Assembly: GCF_003268655.1 (NCBI RefSeq) | Contig: NZ_CP029642.1 | Coordinates: 496,001-560,000 of the forward strand | Length of the DNA stretch: 64,000 bases | Direction of reading: 5' to 3' | Source of the DNA: Arthrobacter dokdonellae | GTDB taxonomy: Bacteria; Actinomycetota; Actinomycetes; Actinomycetales; Micrococcaceae | In this document: positions 18,909 to 32,710 of the stretch, piece after piece | Layout of the letters: every line of letters begins with the position of its first letter | How positions within the stretch are numbered: position 1 is the stretch's first letter | Position numbers and translations under genes: made by a program | Notes under the pieces: model-generated | The model's input: the letters and a program-made list of their open reading frames with translations, nothing else | The model's database searches: none | Told to the model about the DNA's origin: nothing

Positions 18909-20033
18909 GTGAAGTTCCGAGTCGAACGGGATGTTCTGACTGAAGCAGTCAGCTGGGCCGCACGTTCCCTGTCGCCCCGGCCCCCTGTTCCGGTGTTGTC
19001 GGGGCTCCTGCTCAAGGCCGAGGCCGGTACCTTAAGCCTGGCCAGCTTTGACTATGAGATTTCGGCCCGCTTGGAGATCGCCGCCGACATCGCGGAGGAA
19101 GGCACCATCCTGGTTTCCGGCCGCCTGCTCGCAGACATCTGCCGCAGCCTGCCCTCCGCTCCGGTCGAGGTCGAAACCGACGGCTCAAAGGTCACACTGA
19201 CGTGCCGCAGCAGCCGATTCCATCTGTCAACCATGCCGGTCAACGATTATCCAGAACTGCCGGCGCTCCCCGAACTCAGCGGAACGGTCGACGGCGAAGC
19301 CTTCGCCCAGGCTGTATCCCAGGTGATCATCGCTTCAAGCAAGGACGACACCCTTCCCATCCTGACCGGCGTCAAGATGGAAATTGAAGGGGACCTGATC
19401 ACGCTCCTGGCCACCGACCGCTACCGGCTCGCATTGCGGGAGGTCCGCTGGAACCCGACGACGCCGGGAATCTCCACGGGCGCCCTGGTCAAGGCCAAGA
19501 CACTGAGCGAGGTCGCCAAAACACTCGGCGGCGCAGGCAACATCAACATCGCGCTTTCGGACAACAGCGAATTGATCGGCTTTGAAAGCGGCGGCCGCCG
19601 CACCACGTCGCTGCTCGTAGACGGCGACTATCCCAAGATCCGATCGCTGTTTCCGGAGAACACCCCCATCCACGCGACCGTGGAAACCACTGCCCTGGCC
19701 GAGGCGGTCAGGCGTGTGTCCCTTGTTGCGGAACGCAACACCCCGGTCCGTCTGATCTTCACCGACGGCCAGTTGACCCTGGACGCCGGAACCGGCGAGG
19801 ACGCCCAGGCTTCGGAAAACCTTGAAGCGGCGTTGTCCGGGGACGACATCACGGTCGCCTTTAACCCGCACTACCTCAGCGAAGGCCTCAACGCGTTCGA
19901 CAGCAAGTACGTCCGCTTCTCCTTTACCTCGGCGCCCAAGCCGGCCATGCTCACGGCCCAGGACGATCTCGACGGTGAAAACAGCGACGACTACCGCTAC
20001 CTGGTCATGCCCGTCAGGCTGCCGAACCAGTAA
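18909..20033 (+). CDS. dnaN: DNA polymerase III sliding clamp (beta subunit)
   Basis: About 374 residues starting at the GTG at 18909 (MKFRVERDVLTEAVSWAARSLSPRPPVPVLSG), the start used by relatives; an in-frame upstream start at 18882 would add nine residues that look unlike the family. Three clamp domains are recognisable, and the C-terminal end (YRYLVMPVRLPNQ) contains the MPVR(L/M) motif typical of beta clamps. The dimeric ring tethers Pol III to DNA. The gene follows oriC and precedes gnd and recF. Confidence 0.97.
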   Translation: MKFRVERDVLTEAVSWAARSLSPRPPVPVLSGLLLKAEAGTLSLASFDYEISARLEIAADIAEEGTILVSGRLLADICRSLPSAPVEVETDGSKVTLTCRSSRFHLSTMPVNDYPELPALPELSGTVDGEAFAQAVSQVIIASSKDDTLPILTGVKMEIEGDLITLLATDRYRLALREVRWNPTTPGISTGALVKAKTLSEVAKTLGGAGNINIALSDNSELIGFESGGRRTTSLLVDGDYPKIRSLFPENTPIHATVETTALAEAVRRVSLVAERNTPVRLIFTDGQLTLDAGTGEDAQASENLEAALSGDDITVAFNPHYLSEGLNAFDSKYVRFSFTSAPKPAMLTAQDDLDGENSDDYRYLVMPVRLPNQ

Positions 20034-20080
20034 GGCCTGCCCTTCCGCCCAGCGCCACCCAACCAGAAAAGAGAAACGCC

Positions 20081-20968
20081 GTGCACGTCGGACTTGTCGG
20101 ACTTGGAAAAATGGGCTTCAACATGCGCGCCCGGTTGCGAGAGGCGGGAATCGAGGTCACCGGCTACGACCGCAATCCGGACGTCACCGACGTTGCGGAT
20201 CTCGCGGGCCTGGTTGCGGCAGTTGAGGCACCGCGACTCATCTGGGTGATGGTGCCTTCCGGCGACATCACGGATTCGGTCATCACGGAACTTGCCCAGC
20301 ACATGGAAGCCGGCGACCTGATTGTCGACGGCGGCAACTCCCGCTTCACCGAGGACCAGCGCCACCACACCCAGCTGGGTGAAAAAAACATTGGGTTCAT
20401 GGACGTTGGCGTGTCCGGCGGCGTCTGGGGACTGAAAAACGGTTATGGCCTCATGGCCGGCGGATCCGCCCACCATGTGGAGTGGGCCCTGCCCATCCTG
20501 GATGCACTGCGCCCCGAGGGCGACCGCGCGGACAGCTTCGTCCATGTGGGCGACGTCGGCGCGGGCCACTACGCGAAAATGGTGCACAACGGCATTGAAT
20601 ATGGCCTGATGCAGGCCTACGCCGAAGGCTATGAGCTGCTGTCCAAGAAGGAAATCATCAAGGACCTTCCCGGAACGTTCCGTGCGTGGCAGAAGGGAAC
20701 TGTGGTCCGTTCCTGGCTGCTGGACCTGATGGTCAAGGCGCTGGACGAGGATCCGGGCCTGGAGACCATCGACGACTACGTGGAGGACTCCGGCGAGGGA
20801 CGGTGGACCGTGGAGGAGGCCATCGCCAACGCAGTGCCGGCGCCGGCCATCACGGCCGCCCTTTTTGCCCGCTTCTCCTCACGCGAGGACAATTCCCCCG
20901 CCATGAAGATGGTCTCGGCCCTCCGCCACCAGTTTGGCGGCCACGCCACCAAGCCGTCGGGTTCCTGA
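20081..20968 (+). CDS. gnd: 6-phosphogluconate dehydrogenase (decarboxylating), short NAD-type
   Basis: 295 residues from a GTG start. The Rossmann motif VGLGKMGFNM (residues 4-13) is followed by the substrate motif DGGNSRFTED and the catalytic segment HYAKMVHNGIEYGLMQAYAEGYEL. The length matches the short GndA/YqeC type rather than the 470-residue enzyme. It converts 6-phosphogluconate to ribulose 5-phosphate and CO2; NAD preference is inferred from the subfamily, not shown. Its place between dnaN and recF is conserved in many actinobacteria. Confidence 0.93.
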   Translation: MHVGLVGLGKMGFNMRARLREAGIEVTGYDRNPDVTDVADLAGLVAAVEAPRLIWVMVPSGDITDSVITELAQHMEAGDLIVDGGNSRFTEDQRHHTQLGEKNIGFMDVGVSGGVWGLKNGYGLMAGGSAHHVEWALPILDALRPEGDRADSFVHVGDVGAGHYAKMVHNGIEYGLMQAYAEGYELLSKKEIIKDLPGTFRAWQKGTVVRSWLLDLMVKALDEDPGLETIDDYVEDSGEGRWTVEEAIANAVPAPAITAALFARFSSREDNSPAMKMVSALRHQFGGHATKPSGS

Positions 20969-20991
20969 AGAAGCCAGGCTAAGCAGTACCC

Positions 20992-22260
20992 GTGTATCTT
21001 GAGCATCTTTCCCTGACGGATTTCCGCAGCTACGCACAGGTGGACCTGGAGCTTTCACCCGGGGTGACCGTCCTGGTGGGTTCCAACGGGCTCGGCAAGA
21101 CCAACCTGGTCGAGGCCATCGGCTACCTCTCCAGCCTGTCCTCACACCGGGTCAGCTCCGACGCCCCGCTCCTGCGCTTCGGCACCGAGCAGGCGCTGAT
21201 CAGGGGACGGCTGGTCAGGGGGGCCCAAAAGGTCACCGTCGAAGTGGAAATCAATGGCAGCCGGGCAAACCGCGCACGCATCAACCGTGCCAATCCCATC
21301 CGTTCGCGGGACGTCCTGGGCCTGTGCCGCAGCGTACTGTTCGCCCCGGAAGACCTGGCCCTGGTCAAGGGGGACCCGGCCAGCCGGCGCCGTTTCCTGG
21401 ACGACCTGCTGGTAGTTTTGATGCCCAGGCACGCCGCCACCCGCCAGGAGTATGACAAGGTCCTCAAACAGCGCAACGCCCTCTTGAAGTCCGCACGCTC
21501 GGCCCGTTTCTCCCGCGGCGGCGTCACCGAGGGCCACCTGTCCACCCTGGACGTGTGGGATGCCCACCTGGCTGCCGCGGCCGCGAACCTCCTGGCCGCC
21601 CGGCTTGACCTGGTGGAGCGGCTCCGCCCGCACATGGCCGAGGCCTACGCGCAATTGACCGACGGATCCAAGCTGTTGCGCGGCCTGTACCGCAGCAGCC
21701 TGGACCCGGCCGGAGAGGCGGCAGGCCAGGACGACGCCGGAACCCCCGACGCCGGCGGCCTCCCCCGTGCCACTTCCGCCAGTGAGGCGGAGGACCTGTC
21801 GCTGTGTACCGTGGAGGAGCTCACCGCACTTTATGTTAAGGCGCTGGCTGACTCGCGGCCCCGCGAACTGGAACGCGGCATGTCCCTGGTGGGTCCGCAC
21901 CGCGACGAACTGGAATTGCTTTTGGGACAGGCACCTGCCCGCGGCTACGCGTCCCATGGGGAATCCTGGTCCGTGGCGCTGGCGATGCGCCTGGCGTCCT
22001 ACTATGTCTTGGACGAGGATTCGCACATTCCCGACAACCAGCCCATCCTGATCCTCGACGACGTGTTTGCCGAACTGGATGTCCAGCGCCGTCGCAAGCT
22101 TGCCGCCATGGTGGGCGGCGCGGAACAGGTATTGGTGACGGCCGCCGTCGCCGGTGACATCCCGGCGGAACTGGCCGGCGCCCACGTCCAGGTCATTCCC
22201 GGCGGCATCCTCCCCGGCACCGCCAATCCTGAAGGGGAAGCGGCGCACGATGGCGCCTGA
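20992..22260 (+). CDS. recF: DNA repair protein RecF
   Basis: 422 residues from a GTG start. Walker A is GSNGLGKTN (residues 29-37), the ABC-type signature region lies near SHGESWSVALAMRLASY, and Walker B is PILILDDVFAELD. RecF helps load RecA at gaps and stalled forks. A poorly conserved insert (about residues 240-270, DPAGEAAGQDDAGTPDAGG) is rich in Gly, Ala and Asp and probably forms a loop. The stop overlaps the start of the next gene. Confidence 0.96.
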   Translation: MYLEHLSLTDFRSYAQVDLELSPGVTVLVGSNGLGKTNLVEAIGYLSSLSSHRVSSDAPLLRFGTEQALIRGRLVRGAQKVTVEVEINGSRANRARINRANPIRSRDVLGLCRSVLFAPEDLALVKGDPASRRRFLDDLLVVLMPRHAATRQEYDKVLKQRNALLKSARSARFSRGGVTEGHLSTLDVWDAHLAAAAANLLAARLDLVERLRPHMAEAYAQLTDGSKLLRGLYRSSLDPAGEAAGQDDAGTPDAGGLPRATSASEAEDLSLCTVEELTALYVKALADSRPRELERGMSLVGPHRDELELLLGQAPARGYASHGESWSVALAMRLASYYVLDEDSHIPDNQPILILDDVFAELDVQRRRKLAAMVGGAEQVLVTAAVAGDIPAELAGAHVQVIPGGILPGTANPEGEAAHDGA

Positions 22261-22843
22261 CGACGCGTCCAAAAGCCGCGGCAGCGATGATGCCACCGGA
22301 CGGACCAGCCGGCTGCAGGCCCAGGCGTCGGATCACGCCACCGAGGTGGATGCCGCCCAGGCCGCACTGAACCGGATGCGCACCATCGCCAAAAGCCGGG
22401 GTGAACTGCGCATACCGCGCAGCCGGCTGGGCGCAAAGCCGGTGCCGAAAGCCAAGCGCGCTGCATTCCTGGATTCCCTGGACGGCGGCCGGGACCCGCA
22501 GGGGCTGGGCAGGGTGGTCAGCCGGCTGGTGTCGGACCGCGGCTGGACTTCGCCGCTGGCCGTGGGATCGGTCATGGCCCAATGGGACACGCTCGTCGGC
22601 GCGGACATCGCGGCCCACTGCCAGCCGGAGAGTTTCGAAGTCACCACCCTTCACGTCCGCTGCGACTCCACCAGCTGGGCCACGCAGCTCAGGCTCCTGT
22701 CGTCGTCGCTCCTGGCCAAGTTTGACGCCGAACTCGGCGCCGGCGTCGTCACCAAGATCCTTGTCCTGGGACCGGCGGCCCCCAGCTGGCGCAAGGGCTA
22801 CCGCAACGTCAAGGGACGCGGCCCCCGCGACACGTACGGATAG
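22250..22843 (+). CDS. DUF721 (DciA-like) protein
   Basis: 197 residues from the ATG at 22250, which overlaps the end of recF by 11 bases and has GAAGGGGA just upstream. The C-terminal DUF721 domain (LGRVVSRLVSDRGWTSPLAVGSVMAQWDTLVGADIAAHCQPESF...) matches the family found between recF and gyrB in actinobacteria, related to the helicase loader/operator DciA. The N-terminal 80 residues are polar and likely disordered. A role with DnaB at initiation is inferred from the family. Confidence 0.92.
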   Translation: MAPDDASKSRGSDDATGRTSRLQAQASDHATEVDAAQAALNRMRTIAKSRGELRIPRSRLGAKPVPKAKRAAFLDSLDGGRDPQGLGRVVSRLVSDRGWTSPLAVGSVMAQWDTLVGADIAAHCQPESFEVTTLHVRCDSTSWATQLRLLSSSLLAKFDAELGAGVVTKILVLGPAAPSWRKGYRNVKGRGPRDTYG

Positions 22844-25285
<2,442 letters not shown>

Positions 25286-25361
25286 CCTGATGGGGACGCG
25301 GATGTTCCCGCACGCGAATATAACGAACCGGACATATATTTGGAATGGAATATAAAAGATT

Positions 25362-28054
<2,693 letters not shown>

Positions 28055-28058
<4 letters not shown>

Positions 28059-28612
28059 GCACGAATAACCCGAATCAGCGGCCAGGTACCGCCCCGAGGG
28101 TAAGTGCACCGGCCCGCCCTGCGCAGCGTCCCGGAACGGGCGGCGCCGCGAAATCAGCGCCCACGGCCACGAAGTCCGCACCTGTTGCCGCCAAGCGGCC
28201 GGCGCCTGCGCGGCCACCGCTGGTCAAGCCCACCCCCAAGGCCAAGGCCCGCAGGGCCCGCCTGCTGGTCAGCAAGGTCGAACCGTGGTCCGTCCTGAAA
28301 ATGGCGTTTCTGCTCTCCGTGGCCCTGGGCATCATCACGGTGGTCGCGGCCATCGTGCTGTGGTCTGTCCTGGACGTGATTGGCCTCTTTGACAAGGTCA
28401 ACTCCCTCATGACGGACATTCAGGGCTCTGAAGGCGGCACCGCGTTTAACCTGATGAAGTACGCTTCGCTCGGCCAGGTGGCTTCGTATTCAACGATCAT
28501 TGCCGTTGTCAATGTGGTGCTTTTGACGGCACTGTCCATGCTGTCCGCGGTGCTTTACAACATCTCCGCCACACTGGTCGGCGGCATCGGCGTCACGCTG
28601 ACCGACGACTGA
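28055..28612 (+). CDS. DUF3566 membrane protein
   Basis: 185 residues starting at TTG (28055), which overlaps the gyrA stop (TTGA) and has GGAGG 8 bases upstream. About 75 residues of Ala/Pro/Lys-rich sequence are followed by the DUF3566 domain with two membrane segments: [23 protein letters not shown] and [35 protein letters not shown]. It is conserved directly downstream of gyrA in actinobacteria, including mycobacteria, with no established biochemical role. Translational coupling to gyrA is visible. Confidence 0.93.
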
Positions 28613-28632
28613 AATCCGGCACCAATCCCTGC

Positions 28633-28666
28633 ATCGGCGGTCCTGGCACGTGCCAGGACCGCCGAT
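28633..28666. terminator. 34-bp perfect palindrome after the gyr operon
   Basis: Bases 28633-28649 (atcggcggtcctggcac) are the exact reverse complement of 28650-28666. It lies 20 bases past the DUF3566 stop and is followed by a TTTGGG stretch, so it is the likely terminator of gyrB-gyrA-DUF3566. A role as a protein-binding palindrome is not excluded, because the loop is zero-length on DNA. Confidence 0.75.
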
Positions 28667-28724
28667 TTGGGACTTTGGGAATGTGTGGGGTAAAGTTTTG
28701 TCTCGGCCCGATGCGGGCCAGTGG

Positions 28725-28798
28725 GGGCGTATAGCTCAGGCGGTTAGAGCGCTTCGCTGATAACGAAGAGGTCCCAGGTTCAAGTCCTGGTACGCCCA
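28725..28798 (+). tRNA. tRNA-Ile (GAU)
   Basis: A 74-base cloverleaf. The acceptor GGGCGTA pairs with TACGCCC, the anticodon loop is CTGATAA with anticodon GAT, and the T arm is CAGG-TTCAAGT-CCTG. The discriminator is A and CCA is not encoded. Confidence 0.97.
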
Positions 28799-28836
28799 CG
28801 GAATCAACTCAGGTTCTTGCGTAAGGCAGGTGCGAT

Positions 28837-28956
28837 GTGAAGAAGTTGCTCGTGATCGTGGCAGCTCTTGGCGCCGCAGCGTTGCTGAACAAGAAGTGGC
28901 AGCATTCCAAGGTTGCGAAAGCGACGTGGAGCAAGGCGACGGACACCGTCAACTAA
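28837..28956 (+). CDS. DLW-39 family small protein
   Basis: Exactly 39 residues from a GTG start (MKKLLVIVAALGAAALLNKK, then WQHSKVAKATWSKATDTVN). An N-terminal hydrophobic segment is followed by a charged tail. The family is named for its length and a DLW motif; here the motif position reads ATW. It sits between tRNA-Ile and tRNA-Ala as in other actinobacteria. A membrane association is suggested by the hydrophobic segment; the function is unknown. Confidence 0.85.
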   Translation: MKKLLVIVAALGAAALLNKKWQHSKVAKATWSKATDTVN

Positions 28957-28977
28957 GCTCCAAACGAACCACCCCAT

Positions 28978-29053
28978 GGGGGCATGGCGCAATTGGTAGC
29001 GCACCTGCTTTGCAAGCAGGGGGTTCGGGGTTCGAGTCCCCGTGCCTCCACCA
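28978..29053 (+). tRNA. tRNA-Ala (UGC)
   Basis: 76 bases including an encoded CCA. The acceptor GGGGGCA pairs with TGCCTCC, the anticodon arm CCTGC-TTTGCAA-GCAGG has anticodon TGC, and the T arm is CGGGG-TTCGAGT-CCCCG. Confidence 0.97.
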
Positions 29054-29058
29054 TGAAC

Positions 29059-29093
29059 AAACACCCTGGTCCCTGCGGCCGGGGTGTTTTTGT
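29059..29093 (+). terminator. Terminator after tRNA-Ala
   Basis: A hairpin with aacaccctgg and ccggggtgtt arms (one G-T pair) is followed by TTTTTGTCTT. It is a typical intrinsic terminator. Confidence 0.8.
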
Positions 29094-29151
29094 CTTAACG
29101 TCCGGGGCGGCCGGTACCGCGCACGGGCCCGTGATGCCCTACTGTTGAGAC

Positions 29152-30021
29152 GTGATCCTGCTCCTGGCCGTCGTCGGCATCTTAGGCGTTTCGGCTTCGG
29201 GGCCGATCATGGCCGCGACGGCCGCGCCGGCGCTCACCATCGCCTTTTGGCGCAATGCCATCGGAGGCGTGGCCATGGGCACACCGGTGCTCCTGCGCAA
29301 CCCCGGCACGCTTAAGAACCTCTCCCGGGCCGAACTGAAATGGTCGGGCCTTGCAGCCGTCGCGCTGGCCCTGCACTTTGCCTGCTTTGTGACTTCGGTC
29401 AAGCTGACAAGTGTTGCCGCCGCAACAGCCCTGGTGTGCCTGCAGGCGGCATGGATTGCGCTGTTCCAGTGGACGCGCGGGCACCGTCCCGCCCGGGCCC
29501 TTCTCCTCGGGCTGGGGATATCCCTCGCCGGGGTCGTGGCGATTACTGGTTTTGACGTGGGCGGGTCCGGCCGCGCGCTGACGGGCGACATCCTGGCACT
29601 CGCCGGGGGCGCGCTGGCCGCCGTCTACACTCTCGCGGGTTCGAAGGCCCGCAGGAGCATGTCCACCACCTTGTACACGGGACTGTGCTACTCCATCGCC
29701 GCCCTGCTCCTGCTGGTGATGTGTCTGGTGGCCCGGCAGCCCCTGATCCACCTTCCACCCGAAGCATGGTGGGGGATCCTTGCCGTGACTGTCGCCGCCC
29801 AGCTGCTGGGGCACACGATCTTCAACCACCTGCTCGCCACCATATCCCCCTTGGTGGTTTCCATGATGATTCTGCTTGAAATTCCCGGTGCCGCCCTGCT
29901 GGCCGGCTTCTTCCTTGGCGAGACGCTGCCGGCCGGCACCTACGCCGGGTTGGCGCTGATCATCGCCGGCCTGGCCGTGGTGGTTCTGCAGCAGGGGCGC
30001 AGCGGCCTCACAGGCAAGTAA
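29152..30021 (+). CDS. DMT-superfamily (EamA) transporter
   Basis: 289 residues from a GTG start, with about ten hydrophobic segments arranged as two EamA repeats (for example ILGVSASGPIMAATAAPALTIAFWRNA in the first half and GHTIFNHLLATISPLVVSMMILLEIPGAALLAGFFLGETL in the second). Family members export amino acids or small metabolites across the cytoplasmic membrane; the substrate cannot be read from the sequence. It stands alone between tRNA-Ala and a convergent gene. Confidence 0.88.
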   Translation: MILLLAVVGILGVSASGPIMAATAAPALTIAFWRNAIGGVAMGTPVLLRNPGTLKNLSRAELKWSGLAAVALALHFACFVTSVKLTSVAAATALVCLQAAWIALFQWTRGHRPARALLLGLGISLAGVVAITGFDVGGSGRALTGDILALAGGALAAVYTLAGSKARRSMSTTLYTGLCYSIAALLLLVMCLVARQPLIHLPPEAWWGILAVTVAAQLLGHTIFNHLLATISPLVVSMMILLEIPGAALLAGFFLGETLPAGTYAGLALIIAGLAVVVLQQGRSGLTGK

Positions 30022-30051
30022 AGGGGCCCGGCCGATTCGGTCCGGACCCCT
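30022..30051. terminator. Convergent-gene hairpin
   Basis: The arms aggggcccgg and ccggacccct pair with one mismatch, starting at the transporter stop codon. The spacer lies between converging genes, so the hairpin may serve both strands. Confidence 0.55.
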
Positions 30052-30091
30052 ATCACGCCGGCGCCCCGATGGGGACGCGACGATCGGTGCG

Positions 30092-31003
30092 CTACTTGTT
30101 GGGTGCCTTGGGCTTGGGAACGGCGTCCGTCGCCGCTTCCCCGGCCTGGTGCCTGCCGGCTTCCGGCGCGGGTTCCGAGGGGTTCTCCGAGACATCGGCG
30201 GGGGTCGAAGTATTCTGGGCAACGGCGTCGTCAGCGGGGACCGGGGCGGGCACCTCAGCGTCCCGGGCGGGCACAACCGCCGGGGCCAGAGGGGTGGCGG
30301 GGGACACGGCGACGGGAGTCTTCCACGGATCGGGCACCGGCTTGGACGCCTTCCACGCGGCGATGCCGGCCGCCGTTGCCGCGGCAAGAACACCGAGCAC
30401 GATCCAGCCCTTCCCGCCCTTCCTCTGACTCTTCTTCAGTTCCGCGGCGGCGGCCTTGGCTGCCTTGGCGGCAGCCTTTTCAGCGTGCTTGATGGCTTTC
30501 CTGCTGCCGCCGAGTTTGGCAATCACCAGATCTACCTGCTCCGGAGACTTGGCGTTTTCCAAGATGGCACCCAAGGTATTGGCGGCGTCACCGAGCTTCT
30601 CGGAAAACTTGGGAATGTATTCGCCCACCACCTTGTCACGCGCTGCCGCGATGACGGGCGTGGCGTTGTCCAGCGCCTCGTGCATGCGCGGACCGGCCTC
30701 GTCCACCACCTCCGAAATCCTCGGGGCCAGCTTCTCCAGCCCTTCCTGAATCCTGGGTGTGACGGCAGCGACGCCGCCGGCCGTGTACTGGGCCGCCTTC
30801 CGAATGCCGTCCTGAACCTTGGGCGAGGCAGTCTCGATACCTTTCTCGATACGTGGGGCGGCCCAACCCCAAGCCGCCTCCACGCGCGGTGCCGTCCATT
30901 CGCGGGCACTCTCCACACGGGGCCCGGCCCAGTCCCGGGCGTTGTCCACACCGGCGTTCAGCGAGTCTTCCAGGCCATGGGTAAAGCGGTCCACTGTCTT
31001 CAC
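30092..31003 (-). CDS. 11-residue-repeat amphipathic helix protein with C-terminal membrane anchor
   Basis: 303 residues from a GTG start with a very strong GGAGGAG site. Residues about 23-132 consist of ten consecutive 11-residue units: for example ARDWAGPRVES, AREWTAPRVEA, AWGWAAPRIEK and GLEKLAPRISE. The approximate consensus is A-x-x-x-A-x-P-R-(V/I)-x-E. Eleven-residue periodicity is seen in proteins that lie on lipid surfaces or in LEA-type proteins. An Ala/Lys-rich helix (AEKAAAKAAKAAAAELKKSQ) precedes a single membrane segment (GWIVLGVLAAATAAGIAAW) and a Pro/Ala-rich tail of about 85 residues. I do not recognise a named family. A membrane-surface structural role is inferred. Confidence 0.8.
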   Translation of the reverse strand: MKTVDRFTHGLEDSLNAGVDNARDWAGPRVESAREWTAPRVEAAWGWAAPRIEKGIETASPKVQDGIRKAAQYTAGGVAAVTPRIQEGLEKLAPRISEVVDEAGPRMHEALDNATPVIAAARDKVVGEYIPKFSEKLGDAANTLGAILENAKSPEQVDLVIAKLGGSRKAIKHAEKAAAKAAKAAAAELKKSQRKGGKGWIVLGVLAAATAAGIAAWKASKPVPDPWKTPVAVSPATPLAPAVVPARDAEVPAPVPADDAVAQNTSTPADVSENPSEPAPEAGRHQAGEAATDAVPKPKAPNK

Positions 31004-31144
31004 GTTTCTCCTCCAGATGTCGTCCGTGTTCAGTTGTTAGCCTACGTCGGACGCCGTCCGCGTGCTATCCCTGCACAGTTCGCCCGGCGCGGAATGTGCC
31101 CGGGAGTTGGCAAAATTGCCAGTTTGGCGTGGCAGAATGACGCC

Positions 31145-31687
31145 ATGACTGCTATCCCAACCGCAAAAGCAACCATCAGCACCAGCCTGGGCGACATCGT
31201 GGTGAACCTCTTCGGCAACCACGCCCCCAAGACTGTCAAGAACTTCGTTGGCCTCGCCACTGGGGAGATCGAGTGGACGCACCCCGCCACCAGCGCCAAG
31301 ACCAACGATCCCTTGTATAACGGGACCATCTTCCACCGGATCATCAAGGACTTCATGATCCAGGGCGGCGATCCGCTGGGCCGCGGCGTGGGCGGACCCG
31401 GTTACCAGTTCGACGACGAAATCCACCCGGAGCTGAACTTCAACGAGCCGTACATGTTGGCGATGGCCAATGCCGGCGTCCAGGGCGGCCGCGGCACCAA
31501 CGGTTCACAGTTCTTCATCACCACCATTCCCACCGGCTGGCTGCAGGGCAAGCACACCATCTTCGGTGAAGTGGTCGACGCCGACTCCAAGGCCGTCGTC
31601 GACGCCATTGAAGGCGTTGCCACGGGCCCCGGCGACAAGCCGCGCGAGGACGTTGTCATCAACTCCATCACGGTGGAAAACGTCTAA
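31145..31687 (+). CDS. Peptidyl-prolyl cis-trans isomerase (cyclophilin)
   Basis: 180 residues starting at the ATG at 31145. Cyclophilin hallmarks are FHRIIKDFMIQGGDP (catalytic Arg and Gln), MANAGVQGGRGTNGSQFFIT and the Trp-containing loop TGWLQGKHTIFGEV. It has no signal peptide, so it should be cytoplasmic, accelerating prolyl isomerisation in protein folding. The same gene is found near the origin in mycobacteria (ppiA). It diverges from the repeat protein across 140 bp. Confidence 0.96.
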   Translation: MTAIPTAKATISTSLGDIVVNLFGNHAPKTVKNFVGLATGEIEWTHPATSAKTNDPLYNGTIFHRIIKDFMIQGGDPLGRGVGGPGYQFDDEIHPELNFNEPYMLAMANAGVQGGRGTNGSQFFITTIPTGWLQGKHTIFGEVVDADSKAVVDAIEGVATGPGDKPREDVVINSITVENV

Positions 31688-31704
31688 GCACGCCTGCAAC
31701 ATCC

Positions 31705-31767
31705 GGCCGCCGGCGGAGGGGATGGCTGAGCCCACACGGGCTCGACGATCGTCCACCGCCGGCGGCC
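31705..31767. repeat. 12-bp inverted repeat with a 39-base spacer
   Basis: ggccgccggcgg (31705-31716) recurs as its exact reverse complement at 31756-31767, between the cyclophilin and rhomboid genes. It could be an extended terminator stem or an operator; no T run follows. Confidence 0.5.
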
Positions 31768-31801
31768 ACTGACATTTCGACCCCGTTTAAGGATCCCGTC
31801 C

Positions 31802-32662
31802 ATGAGCATTCCGCAGCCGGGCGCAGGGGCACCTGCCAATGCACCTGTTTGTCCCCGCCACCCCGAGCGTGTCTCCTATGTGAGCTGCCAACGGTGTGGG
31901 AGGCCAACGTGCCCCGAATGCCAGCGCAGTGCCGCCGTCGGCGTCCAGTGCGTGGATTGCGTGCGGGAAACCGCCAGGACCATGCCCGCCCGCAGGACCA
32001 TCTTTGGGGGCGCAGTGCGGGCCGGCCGCCCCGTGGCTACGCTGACCATGATGGCGATCTGTGTTGCGGCCTATGTCCTGGACCTGGTCATCCCGAACGG
32101 CTTTGTTTTCCAGACCTTCGCCTACGCGCCCTTTTTGACCGAAAGCGAACCCTGGCGCATGGTGACCTCGGCTTTCCTGCATTCGACGAACATCATGCAC
32201 ATCGGCTTCAACATGTACGCGCTGTGGATTTTGGGACAGGCCCTGGAACCGGCGTTCGGGCGGGCACGCTTCCTGGCCGTTTACATTATCAGCGCCCTGG
32301 CGGGTTCGGTCGGCGTGCTGTTGATGACCCCCGTCGACACAACCGTTGTGGGTGCGTCCGGAGCCATCTTTGGCCTGTTCGGTGCGCTCTTTGTGGTGCA
32401 GAGGAAGCGCGGCGGCGACCTGCGCTCGATCATTGTCCTGTTGGTCATCAATGCGGCCCTTGGCTTCATCATCCCCGGCATCGCCTGGCAGGCGCACCTT
32501 GGCGGCCTCATCGCCGGTGCGCTGTGCGCCGCGGTCATTGCCTACGCGCCGCGAAGGAACCGCGCCCTCGTCCAGTGGGGCGGCATGGCCGCCGTCGTGC
32601 TCCTCATGGTGGGCCTGACCTTGTACAAGGTGTCAACATTTCCGGCCTACGTCCTTTATTAA
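31802..32662 (+). CDS. Rhomboid-family intramembrane serine protease
   Basis: 286 residues. An N-terminal cytoplasmic zinc-binding-like module has Cys/His pairs (CPRH, CQRC, CPEC, CVDC; residues 17-56). It is followed by six or seven membrane segments. The catalytic serine lies in GASGAIFGLFGA and the catalytic histidine in WQAHLGGLIAGAL; HSTNIMHIGFNM is the conserved His/Asn region. It would cleave transmembrane substrates within the membrane; the substrates are unknown. This zinc-rhomboid layout is common in actinobacteria near the origin. Confidence 0.94.
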   Translation: MSIPQPGAGAPANAPVCPRHPERVSYVSCQRCGRPTCPECQRSAAVGVQCVDCVRETARTMPARRTIFGGAVRAGRPVATLTMMAICVAAYVLDLVIPNGFVFQTFAYAPFLTESEPWRMVTSAFLHSTNIMHIGFNMYALWILGQALEPAFGRARFLAVYIISALAGSVGVLLMTPVDTTVVGASGAIFGLFGALFVVQRKRGGDLRSIIVLLVINAALGFIIPGIAWQAHLGGLIAGALCAAVIAYAPRRNRALVQWGGMAAVVLLMVGLTLYKVSTFPAYVLY

Positions 32663-32710
32663 GGGGGCGCTCCGCCGCTGAAAGGCGCGCAAGCGAGCGC
32701 CGCGAGTTTC

